A stretch of 64,000 bases of DNA from Alphaproteobacteria bacterium (GTDB taxonomy: Bacteria; Pseudomonadota; Alphaproteobacteria; Bin95), in the NCBI GenBank assembly GCA_022827685.1, contig JAJEIH010000066.1:1-64000 (forward strand), read 5' to 3'. Made by a program: the position numbers and the translations under genes. The number at the start of each line of letters is the position of its first letter. The stretch's first letter is position 1. Shown here one piece after another: positions 1 through 7,552 of this stretch. The notes beneath the pieces are model-generated. The model was not told where the DNA came from, searched no databases, and saw only the letters and a list, made by a program, of their open reading frames with translations.

Positions 1-29
1 ACCGCGCATGGGAAACCCTCATGCGCGGT
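1..29. repeat. Perfect inverted repeat (10-bp arms, 9-nt loop)
   Basis: The arm ACCGCGCATG at 1-10 is matched exactly by its reverse complement at 20-29, with a 9-nt spacer. The structure may continue past the window edge. It sits just downstream of the minus-strand pilus genes. It lacks a T-tract on either side within the window, so a terminator is possible but unproven. Confidence 0.6.
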
Positions 30-129
30 GTCGGTACCCCGGCCAACGACAACAACTGCGCCGACTACGCCGACAGGCACGCCGCATGAACCCGATCAGC
101 CCAGCGATCCCGCCATCGCCATGTCAGAT
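30..129. other. Short stretch after the pilus genes, no gene called
   Basis: Downstream of the 110-residue minus-strand gene I see no complete reading frame with a convincing ribosome-binding site. A minus-strand ATG at position 22, inside the hairpin, is open to the window edge. It could begin the next pilus gene (a secretion ATPase in R64-type order), but only seven codons are visible. Confidence 0.3.
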
Positions 130-462
130 TCACACCCGCACGCCCTTGAGCTCGTCGCTGGTCGCGTAGACCGCGAGCACCCCGTCGCAGTAGCGCGCCG
201 TGAGCCCGCGCTCCGTCCAGGACGAGAGCCACCAGGACCCGGACGGAGGATCGACCAGGCCGGACCACTCATCCTCCCAGAGGTTGGCCGCGTCCGTCAC
301 GCGGATCCGTTCCTGGACGCTTCGCCAGGCCGTCTGGATGACGACCGCATGCGCCAGGGCTTCCTGCTGCCGCGTCCGCTCCGGATCGCCCGTCTGCGCG
401 CCGGCGCCGGCCGCGATCCCGGCGAAGCCCAACGCCACCACGGCCGTAATCGAGTGCTTCAT
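130..462 (-). CDS. Small exported protein in the pilP position of a type IVB pilus operon
   Basis: This encodes 110 residues. The first 22 form a signal peptide: Lys near the start, a hydrophobic run TAVVALGFAGIAAGAGA, and a likely cleavage site after AGA. The mature part is short, Trp-rich (WEDEWSG, GSWWLSSW) and carries one Cys. Its ATG overlaps the pilO stop as ATGA (459-462), so translation is coupled. In R64-like operons the gene after pilO is pilP, a periplasmic assembly protein. Position and export signal fit, but I do not recognise a PilP motif and the protein is short for that family. Function is therefore inferred from context only. A longer frame runs through the region upstream but is a shadow of pilO. 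Confidence 0.6.
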   Translation of the reverse strand: MKHSITAVVALGFAGIAAGAGAQTGDPERTRQQEALAHAVVIQTAWRSVQERIRVTDAANLWEDEWSGLVDPPSGSWWLSSWTERGLTARYCDGVLAVYATSDELKGVRV

Positions 463-1748
463 CCTGCCTTCCCTTGCTCGCTGCGCATCGCAGAGCCAGC
501 CTGCGAACCCGTCAGCGCATGGAACTCGCTCTCCCGGACATGAAACGCCTGCGTCCGCCTGACGGCGAATACCCAGTCGCGCTCCGGGCTCCAGGTAACC
601 GACGCCACTTCGAGCCCCTCGATCGCCGTCAGCATGGCGACGGCCTCCCGGAGCGGCCGGCCGGTCTGGAGCTCGACCTCGACCTCCGCGCCCCAATCCC
701 TGTATTCGATCTCGAAACCGCGGAGCGCCAGCGCCATGTCCAGACGACGGCGAAACTCGGCCGGCTCCGCCCAGGTCGCGTCCTCCGCGCGGTAGCGCTC
801 GACCACCACCGGCAGCGCCATGAACGCCGCAGACGTTCCCTTGTCGTCCATGACCGCATCGGGCCAGCGCTTCAGCATGTCCTGGGCGAGCGGCACATAG
901 ACCCGGGGATCGAGCCCTTCCCGCAGAACCCAGGAGACCTCCAGAACAGGTCGCCCGGCCAGGCCCCCGGGAGCCATTTTCGACACCCCCTGCGCGAATC
1001 TCGGATGGCACGCCACCGCCAGCCGGTCGAACCCCGACATGCTGACGCGGCGTGCGTCCATGGCCGCCTGGCAGTGCCGCAGGAAGTCCCCCGTGCGGAC
1101 CACCGCCTCGACCAGCGGCTCTTCCCTGGTCTCCTTCCGGCCCAGGCCGGCCATCCGCAGCAGGTCCTCGCCCGCGAGCCACCACAGCAGCCCTCCGGCA
1201 GCCCCCAGCATCAGCACGAGCACGAGCACGAACGACCCGACAGACATCCCCGCCGCCGGCGCCCTCACCATTTCCGGCGCGTTGGCCGCGCCTTCGGCAA
1301 TCGTTTCTACGCCGAGGACCTCCGCATCCGGAGCGAACTCCACGAGCCCCGGCGTGACCGCCAGGTGCATCCGGTCGCCCTGCAGGTTGCCCAGCGCCGC
1401 GAACGCTTCCTCGCCCGACGCGAAGACCGAGTCCCCGCCCGGCAGAATCAGGCCGGCCGCGCCGCGAAGCACCGCGACCCGCCGCGGCCCTTCTCCCTTC
1501 CCGTCCTCCTCTATGAAGGCCGCCCAGCTTTCCTCGCTCCCCAATCCCGCTGTCAGCACAGCGGCAAGAGGCCGGCTTCCCTCCGGATTGTCGACGCCGT
1601 TCACGAAGCCGGTCTGCGCCCCGACATCGACCGTCCAGGGCCTGTACCGCTCCTTCGCGATCCGGCCCGCAGCACGGCCCTTGACGAGCTCGCGCTGCCA
1701 GTCGAGACCGGCAGCGAACCGCTGACCCCCGATGATGAGGACGCTCAT
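459..1748 (-). CDS. pilO: Type IVB pilus assembly protein PilO (PilO2-like)
   Basis: This encodes 429 residues. The N-terminal part is cytoplasmic, a single hydrophobic segment lies at about residues 169-193 (rich in V, L, A and W), and the C-terminal part of about 235 residues would be periplasmic. This architecture, together with the preceding secretin, matches the R64 thin-pilus PilO inner-membrane family, which scaffolds the pilus machine between inner membrane and secretin. The ATG overlaps the pilN stop as ATGA (1745-1748), and its own stop overlaps the next start, so the three genes form one translationally coupled operon. The family assignment rests on size, topology and context rather than a catalytic motif. 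Confidence 0.75.
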   Translation of the reverse strand: MSVLIIGGQRFAAGLDWQRELVKGRAAGRIAKERYRPWTVDVGAQTGFVNGVDNPEGSRPLAAVLTAGLGSEESWAAFIEEDGKGEGPRRVAVLRGAAGLILPGGDSVFASGEEAFAALGNLQGDRMHLAVTPGLVEFAPDAEVLGVETIAEGAANAPEMVRAPAAGMSVGSFVLVLVLMLGAAGGLLWWLAGEDLLRMAGLGRKETREEPLVEAVVRTGDFLRHCQAAMDARRVSMSGFDRLAVACHPRFAQGVSKMAPGGLAGRPVLEVSWVLREGLDPRVYVPLAQDMLKRWPDAVMDDKGTSAAFMALPVVVERYRAEDATWAEPAEFRRRLDMALALRGFEIEYRDWGAEVEVELQTGRPLREAVAMLTAIEGLEVASVTWSPERDWVFAVRRTQAFHVRESEFHALTGSQAGSAMRSEQGKAG

Positions 1749-3298
1749 CCCCCGGCCTCCCGTACCGGAACGGCGCGAGCCTCGGAGACCTCCCGTCCGA
1801 CAGTCCCGCCGCTTGCCGGCGAGTTGTTGTTCGCCGCCGTGGCGAGTCCGCCGCCGCCGACCCCGAGCCTTCGCTCCGAGATGCCGAGCGGCTCGCCTAT
1901 GTTCGCGGTCACCAGCAAGGCCAGCTCGATCCGCCCGATGCTCGTGTCGCCTCCACCGTCCGGAAACGGAATATCCGGATCGAACGTCCCGTCCCTCGAC
2001 CCCGAAGAGGTCCGGTCCCTGAAGCCCGTCAGGAGCAGGGTGTCGCCCCTTGCGAACCGTTGCGTGACCGTGGTGGCGCGCCGACCGCCGGCGGGAAGCT
2101 GGATCGCGTTGCCGACCGTGCCGAAGCTGGTGAACTCCGGCCGGTCCTGGATCGTCGCGGTGATCCGCGCCAGAACCTCATTCGGGCCGACGATCTGCGC
2201 CACGAAGCTGAGACCGAAACCGGAAGATACCGTCCCCGGAGTAAGCGCGACGGTGCGCACGCCGTCGTCGACCGTCGTGGTCACCTCCTTGAGATAGGCC
2301 TGCTCGAACAGGTCGTAGAACACCCCCGGCACCCTGCTGACCGCCGATACGTCCGCGGAAAGCAGCCGCGACGCCCTCCCGACCGAACGCAGCGCGCTTA
2401 CCGTCGCCCGAAGCGTCGACCCGCCAGCGGTCGTCGGCTTCACGATCGAGATCGAGCCGTTCTCGACCCCAATCTGGAAGTTCGACCCGAACGCCTCCGG
2501 CAGGAGCCCTGACAGCCCCACCTCATAGTCGGACCCCTTGTCGAACCGCACCGAATAGAGATGCACGCTCAACGTCACCTCCCGCAGGAGATGCTCGTTG
2601 ATGTGCGCCAGATACTGCCGGACCCGCTCTATCGCCCGCGGCAGGCCGCTCACCGTCACCGTTCCCGACGTCGCCGAGATCGAAACCGCCCCTTCCGACC
2701 CGGCCGCCGTCTTGGCCTGCGTCCCGACCTCCGCCCAGGGGTCGTAGACCATCTCCGACGTGATCGTGTGACTGGACGAGCCGCTCGTCTCGTCTCCGCC
2801 GCTGCCCTGCGTCGCCGTCGTTACGTTGTAGGTCTGCTTGCCCTGCAGCGCATGGACGTCGAACACAACCGTCTCGGACCGCACAACCTCCACGGTCCCG
2901 GCATCGGCGTCGTAGTGCCAGCGATAACCGGCAGCCTGTGTCCAGGCGTCCAGCAGCTGATCCAGCGGGCCGGCCCAAACACCCGCCTCGCCCGCCATCT
3001 CGTCCGCCCAGGACGAGAGCCAGCCGTTCGCGTCGCCGCCGGCGGCCGCTTCACCCCCCGAAACGGAGACATCCTCATCCGCCGCCAACCGGGCCGAGCC
3101 TGAAATCCGGACGGAAATGCCGGCCGCGTCCTCAATCCGACGGGCCAGCACCTCGTCACTCGGAACCACGCTTTCCTGCGCTATCCCCCGATCGCCCGGC
3201 AGGCCGTCCCTCGCTCCGTCCACAAGGGTCACGACCACGCCCGAGTCAGAACGCAGTTCTTCAGGCAGCAGCGAACCCGGCGCCACTACCTCCTTCAA
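1745..3298 (-). CDS. pilN: Type IVB pilus outer-membrane secretin (PilN/BfpB family), 5' end damaged
   Basis: From the first usable in-frame start (TTG at 3298) the frame encodes 517 residues. It has the features of PilN/BfpB secretins: an N-terminal periplasmic part with a short beta-rich domain, then a C-terminal secretin barrel region (about residues 230-490) with GDTLLLTGFRDR and a closing IGRIELALLVTANI strand. It would form the outer-membrane ring through which a type IVB pilus passes. The TTG is unlikely to be the true start: the same frame runs further upstream and encodes a lipoprotein signal (see next entry). No ATG, GTG or TTG exists in that extension, so the gene may be frameshifted or truncated. 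Confidence 0.75.
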   Translation of the reverse strand: MKEVVAPGSLLPEELRSDSGVVVTLVDGARDGLPGDRGIAQESVVPSDEVLARRIEDAAGISVRISGSARLAADEDVSVSGGEAAAGGDANGWLSSWADEMAGEAGVWAGPLDQLLDAWTQAAGYRWHYDADAGTVEVVRSETVVFDVHALQGKQTYNVTTATQGSGGDETSGSSSHTITSEMVYDPWAEVGTQAKTAAGSEGAVSISATSGTVTVSGLPRAIERVRQYLAHINEHLLREVTLSVHLYSVRFDKGSDYEVGLSGLLPEAFGSNFQIGVENGSISIVKPTTAGGSTLRATVSALRSVGRASRLLSADVSAVSRVPGVFYDLFEQAYLKEVTTTVDDGVRTVALTPGTVSSGFGLSFVAQIVGPNEVLARITATIQDRPEFTSFGTVGNAIQLPAGGRRATTVTQRFARGDTLLLTGFRDRTSSGSRDGTFDPDIPFPDGGGDTSIGRIELALLVTANIGEPLGISERRLGVGGGGLATAANNNSPASGGTVGREVSEARAVPVREAGG

Positions 3299-3566
3299 CC
3301 CCAGATAGGGATGCCCGGACCGTATGAGAGAGCGAAAACCCGGCCGCTCCGGATTGATCGCCCCTACTCTCCCGAGCTTCTCCTCGACAGCGGCCGCCTC
3401 CCGCTCAACTGCTTTCTGGTCGATCCAGCCGCAGCCCGGCAGGGCGATCCCCGCGGCCAGCAGCAGAACCCCGACACCCCTGCTGGAACTTGATGCCGAA
3501 CCGTTCGATCCGCCCGTAAGTCGCTGGCTTGCACCGGTTGACAGGACCCCGAATCCCTTTCAGCAT
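3299..3566 (-). pseudogene. pilN: Upstream continuation of pilN with lipobox, apparently frameshifted
   Basis: Reading upstream in the pilN frame gives VGVLLLAAGIALPGCGWID, a textbook lipoprotein signal with lipobox LPGC, as expected for PilN secretins. The frame is open to a TGA at about 3561-3563 but has no start codon. In the next frame, an ATG at 3566 opens into residues ending GRIERFGIKFQQG, a basic stretch that would join directly to VGVLLLAAG if one base were removed from the C4 run at 3477-3480 (plus strand). I infer either a one-base insertion that disrupts the gene, or a sequencing error. Confidence 0.55.
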
Positions 3567-3575
3567 GATGCTGAA
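3559..3575. repeat. Perfect 17-bp palindrome at the pilus/chromosome junction
   Basis: TTCAGCAT-G-ATGCTGAA has two perfect 8-bp arms around one central base. It lies exactly where the pilN frame ends and six bases before the recognisable part of the SnoaL-like gene fragment starts on the other strand. It could be a recombination core or an operator for the pilus genes. The sequence alone does not decide. Confidence 0.6.
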
Positions 3576-3580
3576 TGTAG

Positions 3581-3742
3581 CGTTCGGTCGACCCCGTCTC
3601 ATGGTCCTGCGTGCTCACCACGCCGGACCGGTCGAGCGCCTGGCGCGGCCTCGACCTGCTGCATGTCGAGGGCGGCAGGATCGTCGCCAAGCACACCTAC
3701 GCCAAGACGGCGCGTCCGCTCTTCGAGGCCCGCGCCGCCTGA
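3581..3742 (+). pseudogene. C-terminal remnant of a SnoaL/NTF2-like protein
   Basis: This frame gives 53 residues, including WRGLDLLHVEGGRIVAKHTY and ending in PLFEARAA before TGA at 3740-3742. The pattern W-x-G-x-D-x-x-x-V-x-x-G-x-I-x-x-K-x-T-Y is the last two strands of small SnoaL-like/ketosteroid-isomerase-fold proteins, which are normally about 130 residues. The first 60% is missing. Stop codons lie immediately upstream (TAG at 3578-3580) and the sequence there switches to the pilus operon. The fragment is convergent with the NHL gene, whose stop is 8 bp away. Confidence 0.6.
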
Positions 3743-3750
3743 CCGGCGTC

Positions 3751-4752
3751 TCAACGGGTGCGTTTGAACTTCTGGAACGAATGCGGGGTCAGGGGCGCGA
3801 ACTGCTCGATGGCGCCGGAGGCCTTGACCACCTCGCCGACATAGAGGTCGCCCCGCGAGTCCGCCCAGATGCCGTGCGGCGCGATGAAGTTGCCGGGCAG
3901 GATCGGGTTGGGCCCGCCGAACCGGGCCTGGATATTGCCGTCGAGATCGCAGACCGTGACCCGGGCAACGGGATCGTGGCCGACGGGCGGCATCTCCATG
4001 AACCTGAAATGCAGGCTTTGCGGGGCCTGCCCGAATGTCCAGCCGAGCTCGGCGATATAGAGGTTCTCCTGCTCGTCCAGGAAGAGGTCGTCGGGCCGGT
4101 TGACCCAGTCCCAGATGGTCAGCAGCTCGCCGTCGCCCGAGAAGATCTGGATACGGGAATTTTCCCTGTCGGCGACGAAGACCCGGCCCGAACGGTCCAC
4201 GACGATCGAATGCGGCAGGTTGAACTCGCCGGGCCCGCTCCCCGGCTCGCCCCATGAGGCCTTCAACTCGCCCGCGGCGGTAAACCGGTGGACGCGCGCA
4301 TTGCCGTAGCCGTCCGAAACGAACAGGTCGCCATCCGGGCCCACCGCCGCGTTGGTCACCATGTTGAAGGGGCCGGCGGAGCAGCAGACCGGACTGTGAT
4401 CGATCCTGAAGCCGGTGTCCGCGGGATTTCCGGGATCGCCGAGCGTCATCAGGAGTTCGCCACCGGCCGTCAGCTTCCGGATCGTGTGGTCGAAATTGTC
4501 GGCGCAGAACAAGTGGTCGTTCGCGTCGATATAAATGCCGTGGGCGTTGGTGAACATCCCTTCGCCCCAGGCATCCAGGAACTGACCTTCCTTGTCGAAG
4601 ACGATGACCGGATGGTCGCCCCGGTTGAAGACATAGACCCGGTCGCGGCTGTCCACGGCGACGCCCGCCACCTCGACGAACGACCAGCCCTCGGGCAGCC
4701 GCTCCCAGCCTTCCAGGACCTCATATTCCATCTTGTGATAGCCAATCGCCAT
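3751..4752 (-). CDS. NHL-repeat beta-propeller protein
   Basis: This encodes 333 residues with no signal peptide. It contains successive NHL-type blades, e.g. VAVDSRDRVYVFNRGDHPVI (31-50), GIYIDANDHLFCADNFDHTI and SIVVDRSGRVFVADRENSRI, each followed by a turn that reads like DxxGxFL. The family resembles the propeller of peptidyl-alpha-hydroxyglycine amidating lyases, but many bacterial members have no known substrate. Start MAIGYHKMEY was chosen because the protein aligns from there. A longer frame upstream overlaps the next SDR and is a shadow. It lies next to small catabolic genes, so a scaffold or lactonase-like role is possible but unproven. Confidence 0.75.
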   Translation of the reverse strand: MAIGYHKMEYEVLEGWERLPEGWSFVEVAGVAVDSRDRVYVFNRGDHPVIVFDKEGQFLDAWGEGMFTNAHGIYIDANDHLFCADNFDHTIRKLTAGGELLMTLGDPGNPADTGFRIDHSPVCCSAGPFNMVTNAAVGPDGDLFVSDGYGNARVHRFTAAGELKASWGEPGSGPGEFNLPHSIVVDRSGRVFVADRENSRIQIFSGDGELLTIWDWVNRPDDLFLDEQENLYIAELGWTFGQAPQSLHFRFMEMPPVGHDPVARVTVCDLDGNIQARFGGPNPILPGNFIAPHGIWADSRGDLYVGEVVKASGAIEQFAPLTPHSFQKFKRTR

Positions 4753-4865
4753 CCCGTTGCTCCCTGACAATCGGCATATACGGGGCAAGGCCGCCAGCGC
4801 CCCGAAAGTCGCCCGGGACCGGGCCCGCACCCGTCTTTCCGAAGGTCCTCCCCGTGTCCCGCCTT

Positions 4866-5621
4866 TCAGTAAGTCCCCGGCGCTACATGCGCGCTGACAA
4901 GATTGCTGCCGCCATCGACATCGAGCACGGACCCGATGACGAACGACGCCTCTTCCGAAGCGAGATAGGCGATCGCGGCCGCGATTTCCTCCGGCTCGCC
5001 CGAGCGCCCCAGGGGCATGCGCTCCGCCTGGGCGGCCTGCGCCGCCGCCGGGTCCGCGGCCCTGCCGAACCCCATCGGGCCGCGCGTGAAGGGTGTGAGC
5101 GTGTTGCCCGGACAGACCGCTGTGACCCGGACCCCCCGGCCGGCGTATTGCAGCGCCATCTGCCGGGTCAGCCCGATGACGCCGGCCTTGCTGGCGCAGT
5201 AGGCGGCCCGGTTCGGAATCGGGTGCCAGCCGGAATTGGAAGCGACATTGACGATCGCGCCGGACCCCTGTTCGAGCATACGGGGAAGGGTGAACTTGCA
5301 CATGAGAAACACGGCGCGCAGGTTGACCGACATCAGCCGGTCCCAGTCTTCGACCGAGGTGTCGACGACATCGGCCACGACCCGAATTCCGGCATTGTTG
5401 ACCAGGACGTCGATCCGACCGGTTTCGTCCGCCGCGCGTTCGGCCAGCCCGCTTGCCGCGTCGGGATCGGCAATGTCGCAGACGGCTTCCACGAGCCCCG
5501 GCGGCGCCTCGTCGAATGCCAGGTCCGCGCCGTAAACCCGGTCTCCGAGACCCAGGAATTTCCGGGCGGTCGCAGCACCTATGCCGCGTCCCGCGCCGGT
5601 AACGATTACGGTTCTGGCCAT
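4866..5621 (-). CDS. SDR-family NAD(P)-dependent oxidoreductase
   Basis: This encodes 251 residues, the usual length of a classical short-chain dehydrogenase. It has the cofactor motif TGAGRGIG (8-15), NNAG, the active-site Ser in NVASNSGWH, the catalytic YCASK pair and a C-terminal DVDGG motif. A ribosome-binding site GAGGGAGC lies just before the ATG at 5621. An acidic residue (GADLAFDE) after the second strand suggests NAD+ preference. The substrate cannot be read from sequence. It is followed, after a 120-bp gap, by the NIPSNAP gene on the same strand. Confidence 0.85.
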   Translation of the reverse strand: MARTVIVTGAGRGIGAATARKFLGLGDRVYGADLAFDEAPPGLVEAVCDIADPDAASGLAERAADETGRIDVLVNNAGIRVVADVVDTSVEDWDRLMSVNLRAVFLMCKFTLPRMLEQGSGAIVNVASNSGWHPIPNRAAYCASKAGVIGLTRQMALQYAGRGVRVTAVCPGNTLTPFTRGPMGFGRAADPAAAQAAQAERMPLGRSGEPEEIAAAIAYLASEEASFVIGSVLDVDGGSNLVSAHVAPGTY

Positions 5622-5741
5622 TGCTCCCTCCGCTGCCGTTTCGCCGCGCCGGGCCGATCTTTCAACAGGTCGTGTCCGGAAGCCACCTGGCAACCTGCGG
5701 ACAGAGCACAACCGGAACCGGGACCCGCCCGGTTCGTCAGG

Positions 5742-6065
5742 TCACTGCGCGACCGAGCGCTCCGTCGGAACCACGCGGGTGACCTGGATCAGGTCGCGGT
5801 CGATGAGGTCCACGACCCTGGGCGCGACCTCGTTCTTCCAGAAGTCGCTCTCGTAAACGGCGGCGTAGAGCGCCTCGCGGCTCGCTTCGCTCTCGAAGCG
5901 GCGCGTCCAGAAATAGACCGAATCGTCCTCCTCGCCGCGATAGCTTCCGGTGATGACCATGCCCTTGGAGACCTGGAACGGGATGATGGTCCCCTCCATG
6001 AACTCGAGCCAGTCCTCCATCTTGCCGGGCCGGACCGTGTACCGGCGAAGCTCGTAAAACGCCAT
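5742..6065 (-). CDS. NIPSNAP-family protein
   Basis: This encodes 107 residues. The start MAFYELRRYTVRPGKMEDW matches the beginning of NIPSNAP domains (YELRxYxVRPGKxxEW), and VYFWTRRFES is the second strand-helix element. NIPSNAP proteins have a dimeric alpha-beta barrel fold like small monooxygenases. Bacterial functions are poorly known. The ATG at 6065 follows GGGAGC. The gene diverges from a second small alpha-beta barrel protein at 6210, with 144 bp between the starts. Confidence 0.85.
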   Translation of the reverse strand: MAFYELRRYTVRPGKMEDWLEFMEGTIIPFQVSKGMVITGSYRGEEDDSVYFWTRRFESEASREALYAAVYESDFWKNEVAPRVVDLIDRDLIQVTRVVPTERSVAQ

Positions 6066-6209
6066 TCGGATGCTCCCTTCTCTTCCGGAAATGCCGGGCG
6101 ATGCCGCATCGATACCCCGGCGGAAGGTGCGCGACAAGCGGCACAAGAAGGGGCAACCGCTTCCGCGGCCGTTCTGCTATGCTGGCCCGCAAATGACGGG
6201 AGACGGGCC
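6066..6209. promoter_or_regulatory. Divergent control region between two alpha-beta-barrel genes
   Basis: These 144 bp separate the NIPSNAP start (minus) from the YdhR-like start (plus). Both genes must be driven from here. I see no strong sigma70 boxes or operator dyad, only the ribosome-binding site AGACGGG before the plus-strand ATG. Confidence 0.4.
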
Positions 6210-6548
6210 ATGACGAGGATGATCGCCGTTGTCACCTACGGATTGCCGGAAGGCACCGACCGGGAAACGGCCGTGCAGATGTTCCGCGATTCGATCCCGC
6301 GCTACATGGCCACCGAAGGCCTGATCCGCAAGAACGTCCTCTACAGGGACGGCCTCGGCGGGGGGATCTATCTCTGGGAGTCGCGAGAGGCGGCGGAGAA
6401 GGGCTACAACGCCGAATGGGTCGCCTACATGACGGCGAAATACGACCATCCGCCGCAGATCGAGATGTATGAGATGCCCATCACGATGGACCGGGAATAC
6501 GACACGGTTTACGACGAGGGCGCGGCCTACGACGAAGCGGCCGAATAG
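6210..6548 (+). CDS. YdhR-like small monooxygenase
   Basis: This encodes 112 residues. The central part KNVLYRDGLGGGIYLWES followed by AAEKGYNAEW matches the YdhR family, whose E. coli member has K-W-T-x-x-E-x-x-x-x-GGIYLF in the same place. The fold is a dimeric ferredoxin-like alpha-beta barrel related to antibiotic-biosynthesis monooxygenases. No oxidised substrate is established for the family. The acidic tail (YDEGAAYDEAAE) is unusual. A rho-independent terminator follows 23 bp after the stop. Confidence 0.8.
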   Translation: MTRMIAVVTYGLPEGTDRETAVQMFRDSIPRYMATEGLIRKNVLYRDGLGGGIYLWESREAAEKGYNAEWVAYMTAKYDHPPQIEMYEMPITMDREYDTVYDEGAAYDEAAE

Positions 6549-6570
6549 CCGTCCCGCCGTAGTTTCCCCA

Positions 6571-6604
6571 AAGCCGGCGCCGGCGAAGCCGCGCCGGCTT
6601 TTTT
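6571..6604 (+). terminator. Rho-independent terminator
   Basis: AAGCCGGCGC (6571-6580) pairs perfectly with GCGCCGGCTT (6591-6600) around a 10-nt loop, followed by TTTT. It ends the YdhR-like transcript. The stem also begins with AA on the other strand, so it may terminate the minus-strand hydratase transcript too. Confidence 0.9.
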
Positions 6605-6615
6605 CCTTTCGCGCA

Positions 6616-7464
6616 CTATTCCGCGGCCAGCGTGTCCGCTGCCGCCGGCGCGTCGGCCTGCGCGCGGTCCATCGCTTCCCAGTCGAACAGCGCCGGCTGC
6701 TTCTCGACGAAGCGGGCGACCGCCGCCGCATGGTATTCGGAGCCGGACGCGACCGACTGGGCGAAGGCCTCCATCTCCAGCATGGTGCGGTGGTCGAGGT
6801 TGAAGGACTGGTTGAGGATGGTCTTGGAAAGGCCGATGGCGGTCGTCGAGGCCTTCGTGAAACGCCCCGCCAGCGCCCGCGCCGCGTCCATGAGCGCGTC
6901 TTCCTCGTGCAGTTCATGGACGATGCCGTATTCCCTCGCCTCGGCCGCGCCGAGCTTGCGGGCGCTGAAGATCAGCTCCTTCGCCCTTTGCAGCCCGACG
7001 ATGCGCGGCAGCAGGTAGAAGCCCGACCAGTCGGGCACCAGCCCGATGCGCCCGAAAGCCTGCATGAAGATCGAGCGCGGCGTGGCCAGGATGAAATCGC
7101 AGGCAAGCGCCAGGTTGAAGCCGGCCCCGGCGGCCGCGCCGTTGACCGCGGCAATGACCGGCATTTCCAGGTTCATGAGGTCGTAGAAGCGGTTATGGCC
7201 CTCGCGCATCCGGCGCCGGTTGAACTCCGCGCCTTTCTGGCGCGACTGCATCGCCTTCACATCGCCCCCGGCGCAGAACGCCCGGCCCGCCCCGGTGACG
7301 ATCGCCGCCTTGATGCTGCGCCCGCCCTCGCGCTTGAGCTCGGCCAGCACGGCGTCGAGCTCGGACCGCATGGGCTCCGAGAGCGCATTGCGCGCCTCCG
7401 GGCGGTTGAGCGTAATCGTCGCAATCTCGTCGGCCACATCGAAGATCAGATGCTGAAATGCCAT
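6616..7464 (-). CDS. Enoyl-CoA hydratase/isomerase family protein (PaaG-like)
   Basis: This encodes 282 residues of crotonase fold. The oxyanion-hole segment AFCAGGDVKAM and the second hole loop AAAGAGFNLALACD are present. The active-site stretch FGRIGLVPDWSGFYLLPRIVG carries Asp, as in PaaG-type isomerases (GLxPD), rather than the Glu pair of true hydratases. Isomerase or related chemistry is therefore more likely than simple hydration. I chose ATG 7464 (MAFQHLIFDV) because homologous proteins begin there; 14 extra residues are possible upstream. It lies 88 bp downstream of a luciferase-like gene on the same strand. Confidence 0.85.
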   Translation of the reverse strand: MAFQHLIFDVADEIATITLNRPEARNALSEPMRSELDAVLAELKREGGRSIKAAIVTGAGRAFCAGGDVKAMQSRQKGAEFNRRRMREGHNRFYDLMNLEMPVIAAVNGAAAGAGFNLALACDFILATPRSIFMQAFGRIGLVPDWSGFYLLPRIVGLQRAKELIFSARKLGAAEAREYGIVHELHEEDALMDAARALAGRFTKASTTAIGLSKTILNQSFNLDHRTMLEMEAFAQSVASGSEYHAAAVARFVEKQPALFDWEAMDRAQADAPAAADTLAAE

Positions 7465-7552
7465 CGGGGCGTTCCTCTGTCGGGTCGTTGCATTCCCCGC
7501 GAACATAGCGGACGCGGCGCGGCGGGCAATCTGCCGGCGGGGCTTGTCCGTC

